Positions 33,431 to 44,522 of a DNA stretch of 64,000 nt are shown here, piece by piece. The position numbers and the translations under genes are program-made. Position 1 is the stretch's first letter, and every line of letters begins with the position of its first letter. This DNA is from Gari tellinella (lineage: Eukaryota; Mollusca; Bivalvia; Cardiida; Psammobiidae): the NCBI GenBank assembly GCA_922989275.2, contig OV277859.1, forward strand, positions 36,437,501 through 36,501,500, read 5' to 3'. The notes below the pieces were generated by a model that did not search any database, had not been told where the DNA came from, and saw nothing but the letters and a program-made list of their open reading frames with translations.

Positions 33431-33676
33431 TCTTTCCTCCCTCAAACTTTAAATGGACAATTCCAGTTTCCATTTTTGTCTAGTCCATTTCTGACTTTAA
33501 AGGGTTGTTTTTGTCAATGTTTGACATTATGACAAACAGTGAAGACCCTGATCAGAGGGCTCCTTTCGGAGCCCTCTGATCTGGGTCTTCACTGTTTGCA
33601 CAGTACAAGTGTACTATGCACATGTACACTGTTTGAAGAGGACGCCTATATGCGGGACTAGGGCTCAAAGGGTTAA
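33426..33676 (+). mobile_element. family F MITE, TTAA target
   Basis: TTAACTCTTTCCTCCC to GGGCTCAAAGGGTTAA, 251 bp. The core arms CAGAGGGCTCCTTTCGGAGC form a perfect palindrome. Confidence 0.9.
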
Positions 33677-33885
33677 GCTTTTGGGTAGGTTAAAGGCAGA
33701 ATCAGATACATTGTGTTATCTGCACTCTGTCATTGCCTTTTACACAAGTCAGGAGAATAATGAAGTCATTAGAAAACAATCTTCTTCACTTTTTCTGATT
33801 GAAATTTGCTTGAAATTGTTCCTATTGCAGCAAATATGGTACTTCATACAGCTAAAGATCCATTTCTCCCATTGTCTAAGTCATT

Positions 33886-34078
33886 CAGAGCTCCAGATAA
33901 GAGGGGTATTTCAAAAACTAAAATCTTTATTTCTGCTTTAAACCCTATGGTGTCACTACTCATTAGAATCGTCTCAAAGAGACAATTCCAATGAGTAGTA
34001 ACAGCATAGGATTTGGTGCTGAAAGGAGTGAGAAAATGTTGGATTAGTTCAGTTTACTCCCTCTTATCTGGAGCCCTG
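33886..34078 (+). mobile_element. family E MITE, TSD TCATT
   Basis: CAGAGCTCCAGATAAGAGG to CTTATCTGGAGCCCTG. TCATT is duplicated outside both ends. The core hairpin carries two substitutions in the right arm. Confidence 0.9.
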
Positions 34079-34109
34079 TCATTGTTTATTTTAATTCTCT
34101 ACATGCTAA

Positions 34110-34310
34110 CCTTGAAACGGTAATTGCCTTTGTAAACAATTTGGATCCAGATGAGACACAAAGTGACTGACATCATCTGACATCTTATCAGGATACAAAC
34201 TATTTGTTATTCTAAACTTATACTGAAAAGAAATTTTAGAAATTCAAATTTTTAGAACAGTAGCAGACGACAAATGTTGCAGATGCAAAAGATATTTAAA
34301 TTAGCATTCA
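34110..34310. mobile_element. family D MITE, degenerate
   Basis: AAACAATTTGGATCCAGATG, AGACGACAAATGTTGCAG and other D landmarks without intact ends. Confidence 0.5.
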
Positions 34311-34525
34311 AAGATTTGAACAAAATAATGCACATACTTAACAAACCTCCCAAGGCAATAGTTTCCATGAAATTGTTCTGGTATTAATGTTAACATTGCA
34401 CGCATATTTCAAAATTAAATTAGGGCACTACCCGGATTACTCATTTCTCAGGTCCTTGACACGTAAATGCACAGAAATAAACAGTTATTGAACTTTGATA
34501 TTCTTAGTTAGCTATTATGATTAAA

Positions 34526-34790
34526 TTAAACCCATTACTCCATAAGTATCATGATTATGTCTTTTGACACATTTAATTTAACCCACCACTAAAGAAAATG
34601 GTTCCTTCTATACAGCCATGAATATGCACCATAAGGAATAGTTCTACATCCTGACACATAGTAGCTTAATGCAAATTGAAAGTAAAGAATGCACCTTAAG
34701 GCCCATTCTGCATTACTTTCAATGTGCTTGAAGTGAAATGTCATCACCTGTCTTCAAAACTAGAAACAAGCTATGGGGGAAGGGTTCAAC
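34526..34790 (+). mobile_element. family B MITE
   Basis: TTAAACCCATTACTCC to ATGGGGGAAGGGTT; the core lost about 4 bp on the left arm. Confidence 0.75.
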
Positions 34791-34809
34791 CTTACTGTTT
34801 GGGAAAGGA

Positions 34810-34897
34810 GTATATGGAGGGCTTGGTGCAAAACTATTGTAACTCCCTCACAATTGTGAGGGAGTTACAATAGTTTTGCACCAAGCCCTCGATATAC
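34810..34897. repeat. 88-bp palindrome without spacer
   Basis: Positions 34817-34853 (GAGGGCTTGGTGCAAAAC...) are the exact reverse complement of 34854-34890. The symmetry extends to 34810 and 34897 with one mismatch. Weaker symmetry continues outward (AACAGT and TTGCAAATAGT), suggesting an otherwise decayed MITE. Confidence 0.9.
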
Positions 34898-34946
34898 TGG
34901 TTTGCAAATAGTGTACAACCAGATCAGAACGCTGTAAGGGAAATTG

Positions 34947-35203
34947 GCTAACCCATTACCCCATAGCCAGTTTCTAGTTTTGAAAACAAGCTACTACTTA
35001 AAGCAGGTTGAAAGTATAGTGGCATGCACCGTAAGGCGCATTCTGCTTTACTTTCAGCCTGCTTTAAACAAAAATCTGCTAGAATTAAGAAAATATTTCT
35101 TGTTGTTTATATTTTATACTTGTGTAAATTGGACCTACTCATCAACTGATTAATAAACTGGAGAAGTAAAAAGGCGTATTTATGAGGTAAATTAATGAGT
35201 TAA
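34947..35203 (-). mobile_element. family B MITE
   Basis: CTAACCCATTACCCC to AATTAATGAGTTAA, core near complete. Confidence 0.82.
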
Positions 35204-35254
35204 GCAGTGACTAGTTTCAAAACTTGCTGTGTGGACAATAATTATATACCTAGT

Positions 35255-35345
35255 AGGCTAAACATCAGCTGAAACTGTGTAGACACAGATCAGAGGGCTC
35301 CATTAAGAGCCCTCTGGTCTAAGTCTACACTGCTTGTCATATTAA
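35255..35345. repeat. type-II hairpin without recognised ends
   Basis: GTGTAGACACAGATCAGAGG and complement around CCATTAAGAG; matches the F/J core. Confidence 0.6.
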
Positions 35346-35554
35346 ATAGCTTTAGGAGAAACTCCTCAAGAGTGGGTGTATACTGGTATTTAGAAAACTT
35401 CAAGAGTCTGTTTGGAAAATCAGCAGTGTAAGAATAAATTAAGATTCATTTCAGAGATAGTTAACAGTATGTAGTGTATTTAACTTTTAATGTTTTTGAT
35501 CAGGCAATTCTATTACAAGTGCAAGTTAATAGAAAAGCATTTTGAGCAATTTGT

Positions 35555-35746
35555 CAGGGCTCCAGATAACGGGAGTAAACTGAACAAATCCAACATTTTC
35601 TCGGTCATTTTAGCACAAAATCCTATGATGTTACTACTCATTAGAATCGTCTCAAAGAGACGATTCTAATGAGTAGTGACACCATAGGGTTTAATGCAGA
35701 AATAAAGATTTTAGTTTTTGACATACCCCCCTTATCTGGAGCTCTG
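35555..35746 (+). mobile_element. family E MITE, 6-bp TSD ATTTGT
   Basis: CAGGGCTCCAGATAACGG to CTTATCTGGAGCTCTG, with ATTTGT at 35549-35554 and 35747-35752. Perfect 21-bp core arms. Confidence 0.95.
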
Positions 35747-35752
35747 ATTTGT

Positions 35753-36198
35753 GGTGTCTCATCAGTGTCTACATTTGTTGCAATTTCATATGAAATTGTC
35801 TGCTGTAATTGGACAAGCGCTGCAATGCCTTTAAAATAGTTATACCCTTTTATATATCATGAAATATTCCAGTAAGCATGCAGAGAGAGTTCATTGCAAT
35901 ATCCTGGTTTAAATGGGTCGATAATTTTAAAAGATGAAAGGCGTAAGGCTTAAGGGAATTATAATACATAATGTCATGAAGTCAAAAAGTTTCATCTCCT
36001 ATGGGACATATTTCTTAATGGGAAAACCATTTTTCTTATTTTGAGTAATTTCTGTAAATCTCTGGTAAACAGTCATGTAACATATAATGAGATGCTTGTA
36101 ATAGTGTACGTCTACGTCACAAGGGAAGAAAAAGTCATTTTCGGATATAATTACATTGTTCAAGAAGAGAGTCGAAAGCTTTAATTTTTAAAGTCAAA
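35753..36198. other. no recognisable content
   Basis: Unassigned. Confidence 0.3.
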
Positions 36199-36398
36199 CA
36201 AGAGCTCAAGATAAGGGGAGTATTTCAAAAACTAAAATCTTTATTGTTGCATTAAATCATATTGTGTCACCTGGTACAATTCATGAGATTTTTTTCTTTG
36301 AGACGATTCTAAAGAGTAGTGCCACCTTAGTATTTTGTGCTGAATGTGTGATAAAATGTTGCATTTGTTCAGTTTACTTACTCTTATCTGGAACTCAG
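36199..36398 (+). mobile_element. family E MITE, diverged
   Basis: CAAGAGCTCAAGATAAGG to CTTATCTGGAACTCAG; target duplication not evident. It abuts element L with no gap. Confidence 0.8.
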
Positions 36399-36641
36399 GT
36401 GTCTGTTTCATAAAACATTGTACGACAAATATTGTCGTAAGTCAGATTATAAACTGAGTCTTAATTGTTATGTATTTCTCAATCTAATCCCGTCTTTTGA
36501 CATCTCTTTGGAATCGTCTTGAAAAGACGATTCCAAAGAGATGTCACAAGACAGAATTTGATAGAGGAATCAAAATTATATGTATTTCAAAGTTTTGACT
36601 TACAACAACATTTATAATAAGAAGTTTTATGAAACAGACAC
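36399..36641 (+). mobile_element. family L MITE
   Basis: GTGTCTGTTTCATAAAAC and GTTTTATGAAACAGACAC are perfect inverted ends. The core has 22-bp perfect arms (GACATCTCTTTGGAATCGTC onward) around GAA, related to the E core through GAATCGTCT. Confidence 0.85.
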
Positions 36642-36775
36642 TAGGTGAAGTGTTTACCTGTTACTAGGGTTCAATGGGTTAATTGAAAAAACAAACCCTG
36701 GAAAGCTTTCAGGTTGGTTTCTCTTCTCATGCTGAACAATTGTCATCTTGAGATATGTAGTCCTTTGTAATATTT

Positions 36776-37070
36776 AAATCCATTACCCTTATAGCTAATG
36801 TTTCTAGTTTTTAAGACACTCATGACCATTTAACCCTTTACCCCTGGTAGCCTGTTTCTAGTTGTAAAGAAAAACGACCACTTAAAGCAGGTTGAAAGTA
36901 AAGCAGAATGTGCCTTAAGGTGCATTCTGCTTTACTTTCAGCCTGCTTTAAGCTACCATCAGCAAGAATAAAAAACATTTCTTATGATACATATTCATGA
37001 CTGAATAAAATGGAACTATTAACTGAAGAATAAATTATAGGCGTGCAAGGGCATATTTATGGGGTATTTG
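36776..37070 (-). mobile_element. family B MITEs, one fragment plus one near-complete
   Basis: A 5' fragment (36776-36833) adjoins a fuller copy starting TTAACCCTTTACCCC at 36830 with clean core arms and ending near GCATATTTATGGGG. Confidence 0.75.
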
Positions 37071-37079
37071 GTCTGCTAT

Positions 37080-37410
37080 ACCTTAAGCCTACTTTAAGCT
37101 ACCATCTGCTAGGATAAAGAAAATATTTCTTATGGTGCATATTTATGACTATAAGTTTGAACTATTTTCTTAAGCGGGGGAATAAATTAGAGGCATGAAA
37201 AGTATATTTATTGACTAATGTTTTGAAGTAACCTTAATTTCTATCTCTATAATAATTACTACATGTATAGAATACAATCTGAATATCAAATAATTTGGAT
37301 CCAAATGAAGTGTTGAGTAACTCAGCATCTCAATCGGATCTAAACTGTTCTCAAACTTTTCAAGTTTTGCTGATAACATAAGAATGGTAAAATCTTGTTC
37401 CAAAGTAACA
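37080..37410. mobile_element. B fragment followed by a degenerate D copy
   Basis: CTTTAAGCTACCATCTGC to GGAATAAATTAGAGGCATG is a B half. Then ATTTGGATCCAAATGAAG and its partner CGGATCTAAACTGTT form a D-like core. Confidence 0.5.
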
Positions 37411-37799
37411 ATCAGAACAAGGACTCCCTTACTTGGATATCAGTGTTGTAAATGCAAAGTGTTTAACTAAGAGCCTTGTCTTACAATGGCTCTGTGGCTG
37501 AACTGCCACATGATCTGTTTTACATAAATCAATGACAGACCTCTTAAGATTTGTGGCAGTTTTTGAACTGGCCTTGTACCTGTTAATGATCCTCTTCATT
37601 GCTTGCTATAGTCACCGCTACAGATGTTTGGATTCAGATCACAAGTATAGATGATGTCATCTTATATAAGACTACATGATTTGTGGTTCTGGTTTAATTT
37701 CATCTAAGTCACTGTTGTCTGGATATATTATTGGGATTCGGGAGTTCTGTACACAGGGAACTTTGGAAATGACTGATTTAAAACAGAGAGCCCTCTTTG
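37411..37799. other. no recognisable content
   Basis: Unassigned. Confidence 0.3.
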
Positions 37800-38012
37800 T
37801 CCCCTGTCAGTGAAATTTTGAAATTTAATACTAACTTTTGTAAACAGGTTGGATCCAGATCTGGCCTCACTATTGTTGATCTGAATTCAACCTGTTTGAC
37901 ACTAGGATTCAATTTCTGCAAAACTGAGCTTGAAAGCAATACAATTACAAAAATAATACAATTTGAAGTTGAAAAAATCATGTAAAAAAAAAGTTACTGG
38001 TCATGCAAAGAG
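37800..38012. mobile_element. family D MITE
   Basis: AACAGGTTGGATCCAGATC and GATCTGAATTCAACCTGTTT form the core; right end CATGCAAAGAGTTAA. Confidence 0.6.
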
Positions 38013-38185
38013 TTAATTTCTCATGAATATTTCAGGCTTGCGTGTCCTTGTATCATGTTCCTTCCAGGGTGGTAGGAATTCCCCCTAGAAATGATGATGG
38101 AGTATTCTTGACTAATAAATGAACTCCTATCTCAAGCTCTTGATCAGAAAGATTTAAGCATTGTACTCAAATATATCCTTTTAAA

Positions 38186-38400
38186 CATCAACTACATAGC
38201 CTGTTTCTAGTTCTGAAGACAGGTTGTCACTTACAGGAAGTTGAAAAGGCTTTTAGGCCACTTTCTGGAAAATGATTGAAATACCATCCATGATTCATTT
38301 CCAGAATTGATAAGGACTATAAGGACCAATTTTCTTACCGTAAGTATAGAAATAATTGTTAGTGTTAAAAGGTGCATTTATTTAGCATATCAAAACTTCT
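38186..38400 (-). mobile_element. family B MITE, degenerate
   Basis: CATAGCCTGTTTCTAG and GAAGACAGG are kept; the core is decayed and only GTGCATTTATTTAG remains of the right end. Confidence 0.5.
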
Positions 38401-38913
38401 TGCTTCTTCATTAGAATGCTGGTTGAATTCTGATTAAAAGATCAAATGACTCATGTCAATAAGATGTGTGGTCTGATCCAGAGGTTGGTATTGAATGTTT
38501 CTGAAAAAGAGATCAAACAACATTTAATGCTGTGGAAACACATAATTCCCCTCCTGTAAAGTTGTTTTCTTCATATGCTTTGGATGCCAAGTATTAGGTT
38601 TGTACGTATACGTAGGTCCTAGTAACCCTAAAACCTCAAAAGCCAAAAGTGCTCATTTCCCATATCAGGTGACTGCTTCAAGCTTTTTGCATCACCCTCA
38701 TCTTGCTTAAAGTTTTTTCTCATTAATGGATATTTATTTGCAGTGCTTATGAGGGTGGAAGGGGCAAAGGCCCTTAATCAATTTCCCCCATAGCTAGACT
38801 GTGTAAAGAGGAAAACTAATATTTTCAGTGGTAGAGAATATATTTGCAGGGTAAAAAGGAGTATTTATGGAGTAGCGGGTTATAAGTAGAGAAAAGGGTT
38901 ACAGGCAACACTA
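38401..38913. other. mostly unassigned
   Basis: The last 50 bp (AAGGAGTATTTATGGAGTAG and CGGGTTA) are a B-type right end. Confidence 0.35.
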
Positions 38914-39094
38914 TACAGTAAAACCTCTCTATTTTGACCTCTAAAAACAAGGCTTATTGACTGCATAGGAGACAGATGAAAGCTGAAAGCAAGGAGCTTT
39001 CTGTTTTGCATTCACCTTTCTTTAAGCAGTCACCTGTCTTAAACACCTGATAATTAACAATGATTTAAGGTTGTAATAGTATGGTTTTACTGTA
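38914..39094 (+). mobile_element. family G MITE, TA target
   Basis: TACAGTAAAACCTCTCTATT to ATAGTATGGTTTTACTGTA; left core arm shortened. Confidence 0.8.
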
Positions 39095-40060
39095 CCAATT
39101 TACAAACAGCAGCTGTGTTATAATAGCCATTAAAGAGAGGCAACAAGGGAAAAGGATAGAGGGTGTACTGTTCCATCAGGACAGTAACCTTTCTCACAAA
39201 TTCTTCATAACAAAGGCTCTATGACTGGCTTTGACCACTGTTGAGTTAATTATTGTCAGACACTCTTCACATAGCTTTGTCTCTTTCCAAACTGCTTAAC
39301 ATGAGGAAACACTAAGTCTTGTGTTGAAGGTATTTATTAAGTGAAGATTCTTGAATGAAATGGCAATGGCTGTGGTCGATCTTGACCTTAGTTTAGGAGC
39401 GTCAAAAAACCTACAGCTATTTCTCTTGCTATCAGCATAATATTATATTGACAGTCTATGAAGGAGCTTTCTGATAAGGTTCTGCTTTGTCAAACATTTC
39501 TTGTAGGAGCTATCTAAGATGAATTTGCACTCTTCCTACCTTGGAAAATATTCCTTAACTTATTTTATTAGCCAAAAATAGATGATAGATTTTCATTGTG
39601 GGTGGGGGAGTTTTATATGAATACTCAGTTGGAAAAGACGGAAAAGAGTTAATTACAGGTATTAGGCACTTGTTATACATTGTAGTTTAATTAAAATGAT
39701 GAGCACTGTAATATACATTAATGCTATCTCTTTCATTTTTTGAAGCTGGTGACATTTTTGACAATATAGTAAATGAGCCAAATGATCACAGGATGTGTCA
39801 AATGACTCGAAAATGACAGAAAATTGTTGCCACTTTGGTGGAGATTAGAAAGAATGAAAATTACTCTCGTGTCAGTTTTATGAGACCGAAAAATTGACAT
39901 GACAAATAATTTTGTTGTCTCCATAATATCAGAGATTTCATCTTGTATGATCATTAGAAGTACATGCGCTTATAACATACAGTAAACCTACCACAACTAT
40001 GATACCAAACTATTATAAGTGGTTGCCATAAGCAAGATGAAAGCAAAGCAGAATCTCTTT
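39095..40060. other. no recognisable content
   Basis: About 1 kb with only short core-like echoes (CATAAGCAAGATGAAAGC near the right limit). Confidence 0.35.
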
Positions 40061-40311
40061 TTAACCCATTACCCCATAAATACACCTTTTTACGCCTTTA
40101 AATTATTCCTCTACCCAAGAATATACTCCCAATCAATGCAGTCATGAATTTATATTATAAGAAATATTATCTATATTCTAATAGATGGTAGCTTAAAGCA
40201 GGCTGAAAGTAAAGCAGAATGTGCCTTAGGCACATTCTGCTTTAATTTCAACCTGCTTTAAGTGGTCACCTATTTTCAAAGAAAGAATCAGGTTATGGGG
40301 TAATGGGTTAA
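40061..40311 (+). mobile_element. family B MITE
   Basis: TTAACCCATTACCCC to GGGGTAATGGGTTAA, TTAA both sides, 251 bp, core near perfect. Confidence 0.93.
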
Positions 40312-40374
40312 CTTTCATCTTGCTTTAAGCTGTCACCAGTATTTGTATGTACAATGAGTCTGTATTGGAGTGGT

Positions 40375-40860
40375 TCAATTCAATTCAATTCAATATTTTA
40401 TTATGCAATAATTATTAGGCCTCCGGCCCATACACAAATATATAATATAATACAAAGCTCAATACATACACATGTGTGTGAGGTATATATAGTTGGCTCA
40501 TATATCGATGCAAGACCAAGCAATGTTTTTATTTAACAACAATTGTACATAACTGACATCCTATTCAAAATTTGTATTGGCAGGTCAATGTTGACAGAGA
40601 TAAGTGCAACATTGTAACCTTGCCCAGCATCATTTACAATACATTTAAGCAAATATTTCAAGGTGAGTGTTTCTTTCTTTAAAGGCATAATAGATATACA
40701 TGGCACAATTGCGAAGAGTATCTGTATCTATGGATGAGATCAAACTATAGAACTTTTCTATAGATGGATATTTTGCATAGGTATCAGAAATGTACTTTTG
40801 ACGTAAACTTCTATATAACGGACAGTGGTTGTAGAGGTGGGAACCTAACTGACAATGCAA
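40375..40860 (-). pseudogene. LINE 3' end, C-terminal ORF2 fragment
   Basis: Minus-strand codons 40860-40645 read GSHLYNHCPLYRSLRQKYI and then CAMYIYYAFKERN. The NHCPLY...LR and YIYYAFKER layout matches the end of non-LTR ORF2 proteins. The 3' UTR follows to a GAATT-type short repeat tail at about 40376-40392. 5'-truncated where a B copy begins. Confidence 0.65.
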
Positions 40861-40873
40861 CTCATATATATAT

Positions 40874-41155
40874 TTAACCCTTTACTCCATAGCCTGTTTT
40901 TAGTTTTGAAGACTGGTGCCCACTTTAAGCAGATTGAAAGTAAAGCATTAAGGCACATTCTGCTTTACCTTCAGCCTGCTTTAAGGTACCATATGCTAGA
41001 ATACAGAAAATATCTCTTTAAAAAAATTCTTATGATCTGCATATTCATGACTGTTAAGTGTATAAATAAGAACTATGGTCCTCACTCCTCAGGGTATGAA
41101 TAAATTAACTGCGCACAATTGTAACTATGTGTCTGTAGAGAAAGGGTAATGAGTC
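40874..41155 (-). mobile_element. family B MITE
   Basis: TTAACCCTTTACTCCATAGCC to GAGAAAGGGTAATGAG; several small indels. Confidence 0.75.
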
Positions 41156-41394
41156 AATATGTTGTCACGTCAACTGTTAATTTCTTCTGTATTTCACCTT
41201 TCTTTAATAAACTATCATACAATAGCATATTTTAGAGTGGTTGTAAAAGACAGTAATACAACTGATGTACAATATATGTAATGTCATTATGCTGTGACTC
41301 TGCTAGTACTTTCTTATTATACCTTGCGTTCAGTTACAATGTTAATTTCCGAGACCAAAATTAAACATTTTGCATGTCTTTTACATCTATCCAA

Positions 41395-41615
41395 AAAATA
41401 TACTGTCACTCTTTATGATATTCTTTTTGTGACGTCACTCTATATGATATTATTTTCTCTGTTCTTAAAAATATACTGTCAGCTATATGATATTACTTTT
41501 GTGACGACTCACTCTATATGATTTTATTTTTCTCTATTCTTAAAAATACTGTCAGCTATATGATATTACTTTTGTGACGTCACTCTATATGATATTATTA
41601 TCTCTATTCTTGAGT
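41395..41615 (+). repeat. minisatellite with TGACGTCA palindromes
   Basis: Three units of about 75 bp share CTATATGATATTA, TTTTGTGACG and TATTCTTAAAAATA. Full TGACGTCA occurs in two units; the middle unit reads TGACGACTCA. Confidence 0.8.
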
Positions 41616-41751
41616 TGAGTTGATATAAACAATGTGACATCGTTTTGCGTGTTACGTGCATGGCGGCTCTAAATTGGTATTCACAACATATTTTATAAGA
41701 TATAAACGAGACCATTCCACAGTCAAGGTTGATAAGCTCGGTGTAATAAAA

Positions 41752-41893
41752 TAAATATTAGATGGCAGTTTGTGTGATATTCAAATTGTCAACCCTCGAA
41801 AACATGAATGTCACCCTCGGCTTCGCCTCGGGGTGACATTCTGTTTCTCGGGTTGACAATTTGAATGTCATGCAAACTGCCATCTAATATTTA
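41752..41893. repeat. 142-bp palindrome
   Basis: TAAATATTAGATGGCAGTTT and complement at the limits, CAAATTGTCAACC and GTGACATT-type arms inside, and the loop CTCGGCTTCGCCTCG. A few mismatches; no spacer beyond the loop. Confidence 0.85.
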
Positions 41894-42531
41894 TATAACG
41901 TTACTTTAAGCTGTCACCTGGAAAGAATAGAGATCTCTGAAGACAATGGAGATTATTAACCCTTGTAGTGCTGAAACATTCTTAATGTAAAGTGAGAACC
42001 CCAAGTAGAGGGCGCCTTCCCTCTGATCAGGATCTGCACTGTATGTATGCTTGTAAATATAGTGGATTCAAACTGCCCCAGTCAATATAAACTACTTTTA
42101 TTTCTTTCCTTTTTGAATGTGCTTTAAAGCACTTTTACTTCGCCTTTAAAGTTGACAGCTTATAACAGAAGTATGAAACTGCATGCCTGCTTTATTTCCC
42201 TCCTGCTTGAAGCAACCACCTGTCATGAAACAGTTATCAAACTTTGAATTGAGTTGATATGCTCAGTTGATTACAGATGAAATGTACTGGAAGTGATTGG
42301 ATTTGCCTAACATGTTGGAAATTTCTGTAATTATATATTTGTTAAGCATTTTTCAGCAACTGAAATCTTCTTTGAATGTTTCTTTACTTTCTTTGAATGA
42401 AAAAGATACAGTCATCCCTCGATAACTAAACATCCCCTATTTAAGTAGGAACTTTAAATACCCTTATTTCCTCAGGTGAAGGTCGATAGCTCAAAATCCT
42501 CAAAAAGGCATATTTATGGGGTCATTGCAGA
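41894..42531. other. no recognisable content
   Basis: Short core-like echoes only (GAACCCCAAGTAGAGGG near 42000; TCCTGCTTGAAGCAACCACC near 42205). Confidence 0.3.
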
Positions 42532-42537
42532 GCACCA

Positions 42538-42720
42538 GATAAGGGTAGTTTTTCAAAAGCTAAAATCTTTATTTCTGAATTAAACCCTATGGTGTCACTA
42601 CTCATTAGAATCGTCTCTTCGAGACGATTCTAATGAGTAGTAACACCATAGGATTTGGTGCTAAAAATAGTGAGTAAATGTGGGATTTGTTGAAAAAACT
42701 ACCTCTTATCTGGAGCCCTG
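42538..42720 (+). mobile_element. family E MITE, 6-bp TSD TCATTG
   Basis: CAGAGCACCAGATAAGG to CTTATCTGGAGCCCTG, with TCATTG at 42532-42537 and 42721-42726. Perfect core arms with loop TTC. Confidence 0.95.
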
Positions 42721-42726
42721 TCATTG

Positions 42727-43099
42727 GTTAACATTGAAAAAAGGATAAATTGGAGTTTTAATATGGAGGTTTGACTGTAGAGTGTCTGGAAGCACTGACT
42801 TCTCCTCCAGTCAGCTACAGTTGTAAGAGATGTTACTGAGGCTTTGGATTTCATATTGTCAGTAAGCTGTCATACTTTATGTACAGTATTGAGCTGCTGT
42901 CAGGATTCATCAAGATAATACAGGAGAAATTTATTCCCCATCTGCATGTTAAGTCATGCTAAGGTTTTTTCTATCGTCATGCAAACTCCTTCAGTATTTG
43001 AGGAAAATTAGTAGAGCTTGATACTGTGTTCAAAAGAATTGATCTATTTCTCAGCATACACCTAATTTGTTTACTTCAAAGATGGAAGAGTGGTTATTT
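42727..43099. other. no recognisable content
   Basis: Unassigned. Confidence 0.3.
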
Positions 43100-43354
43100 T
43101 TAACCCATTACCCCATAAATACGCCTTTTAATGCCATACTTTTATTCCTGCACTGAAGAAAATAATTCTACTTTATACAGTATTGAATATGCACCATAAG
43201 AAATTAATGTGTTCTATATCCTAACAGTTTATAGCTTAAATCAGGCAGAAAGTAAAGAAGAATGCGCCTTACGGCGCATTCTGCTTTACTTTCAACCTGC
43301 TTTAAGTGTTCACCTGTCTTCAAAACTAGAAAGTGGCTATGAGGTAATGGGTTA
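43100..43354 (+). mobile_element. family B MITE
   Basis: TTAACCCATTACCCC to GAGGTAATGGGTTAG; core arms clean around GCGCCTTACGGCGC. Confidence 0.88.
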
Positions 43355-43662
43355 GCCTTATGTTATAAATAAGGGCTTTTGAATGCCTTTACCTTTCTTT
43401 CAAATACAAAGTATCGAAGAATGCCTCTACTTTGTACTGATAAATGCACTCAAATGAGGATTCACTGATGGTGTTTAAGAAACAAGTGACGGTTTAAAAC
43501 ATAAGGTTATAGCAGAAAGCAACTAACGCAGCTTTCTACTATAGTTTTTTCTTGCTTTAAGAAGCCACTGTGATGATAAGCCTTGAATAAAGAAGTACTC
43601 AATATACTTTATAATTTAAACAGTGATTGTTTTCATCTATAGCTTAGAAGGAAATGGATCAT

Positions 43663-43880
43663 TTAACCCACTGACCCATAGTGGCGACTGGAGAGTATGC
43701 AGATTCTTTACAAAAATTAATGGTACATATGAAGAGTACACTTGTTCTATTCAAACAGTGTAGACCCAAGATCAGAGGGCTCCTGTAGGAGCCCTCTGAT
43801 CAGTTTGTTATTCGCAATTTATTGTTAAAATTAAGTCAAAATTGTCAAAAATGGACTAGACTTGATAGGAAACATGACTT
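43663..43880 (+). mobile_element. family F-like MITE, right end decayed
   Basis: TTAACCCACTGACCCATAG start; core ATCAGAGGGCTCCTGTAGGA and complement, perfect palindrome. Confidence 0.6.
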
Positions 43881-43971
43881 TACCAACAGAGTAGACGCAG
43901 GTCAATGAGGTACTGTTCCTAGAGGGGTTGTGTGCTAAATAATGGTGCTTTATGTGGCTTGCTTTTCCCAG

Positions 43972-44052
43972 GCCTTGGCAGACAACATATGTGTCCCTCT
44001 GGCCAGGAAAGTTGCTGATTTAGATGATAATAATGATTACAATATTAGATAA
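43972..44052 (+). other. possible terminal coding exon
   Basis: After acceptor GCTTGCTTTTCCCAG, one frame is open for 26 codons (contains DNICVPLARKVADLDD) to a TAA at 44050-44052, and an AATAAA overlaps the stop. It could join in phase 0 to 18133-18159, but that intron would be 25.8 kb. Weak evidence. Confidence 0.3.
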
Positions 44053-44151
44053 ATAAATCAAGCTGTTGATAAAAAGTCAAAATCAATCTTGTGGTTTTCG
44101 TTTTTGTATGTATAAAGATTTTGGCTGATAGGGTTAAGTCTGTGATTGATT

Positions 44152-44371
44152 TTAACTCTTTGCATGCTAGCGGCGGAATTATGTCACATAGTAAATACCT
44201 TTGCAAACTGTTTGGATCAAGATGAGACGCCCCATTACGCGGCGTCTCATCTGGATCCAAACAGTTTGACACTCTGATCCTGTTTTGAAAGAAATTTAGA
44301 AAAATCTATCTTTAGAAGATTAGCAGACAACTGTTGCAGACTGAAAAAATTACCCAGCATGCAAGAGTTAA
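44152..44371 (+). mobile_element. family D MITE, best copy
   Basis: TTAACTCTTTGCATGCTAG to CAGCATGCAAGAGTTAA, TTAA both sides, 220 bp. Core CAAACTGTTTGGATCAAGAT and complement around CATTACG. Confidence 0.88.
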
Positions 44372-44522
44372 GATTTGGTTGTACTGAGTAAAATGCTGCT
44401 TTAATGAACAAACAAAAGAAAACTAAATGCTGGTCATAAATACAGACGGGCCAGGTATCTTAACTCCAGCACCCCTGAAACTTTAAATGTACAATTCAAT
44501 TTTTGACTATTTAGAGCTTTTA

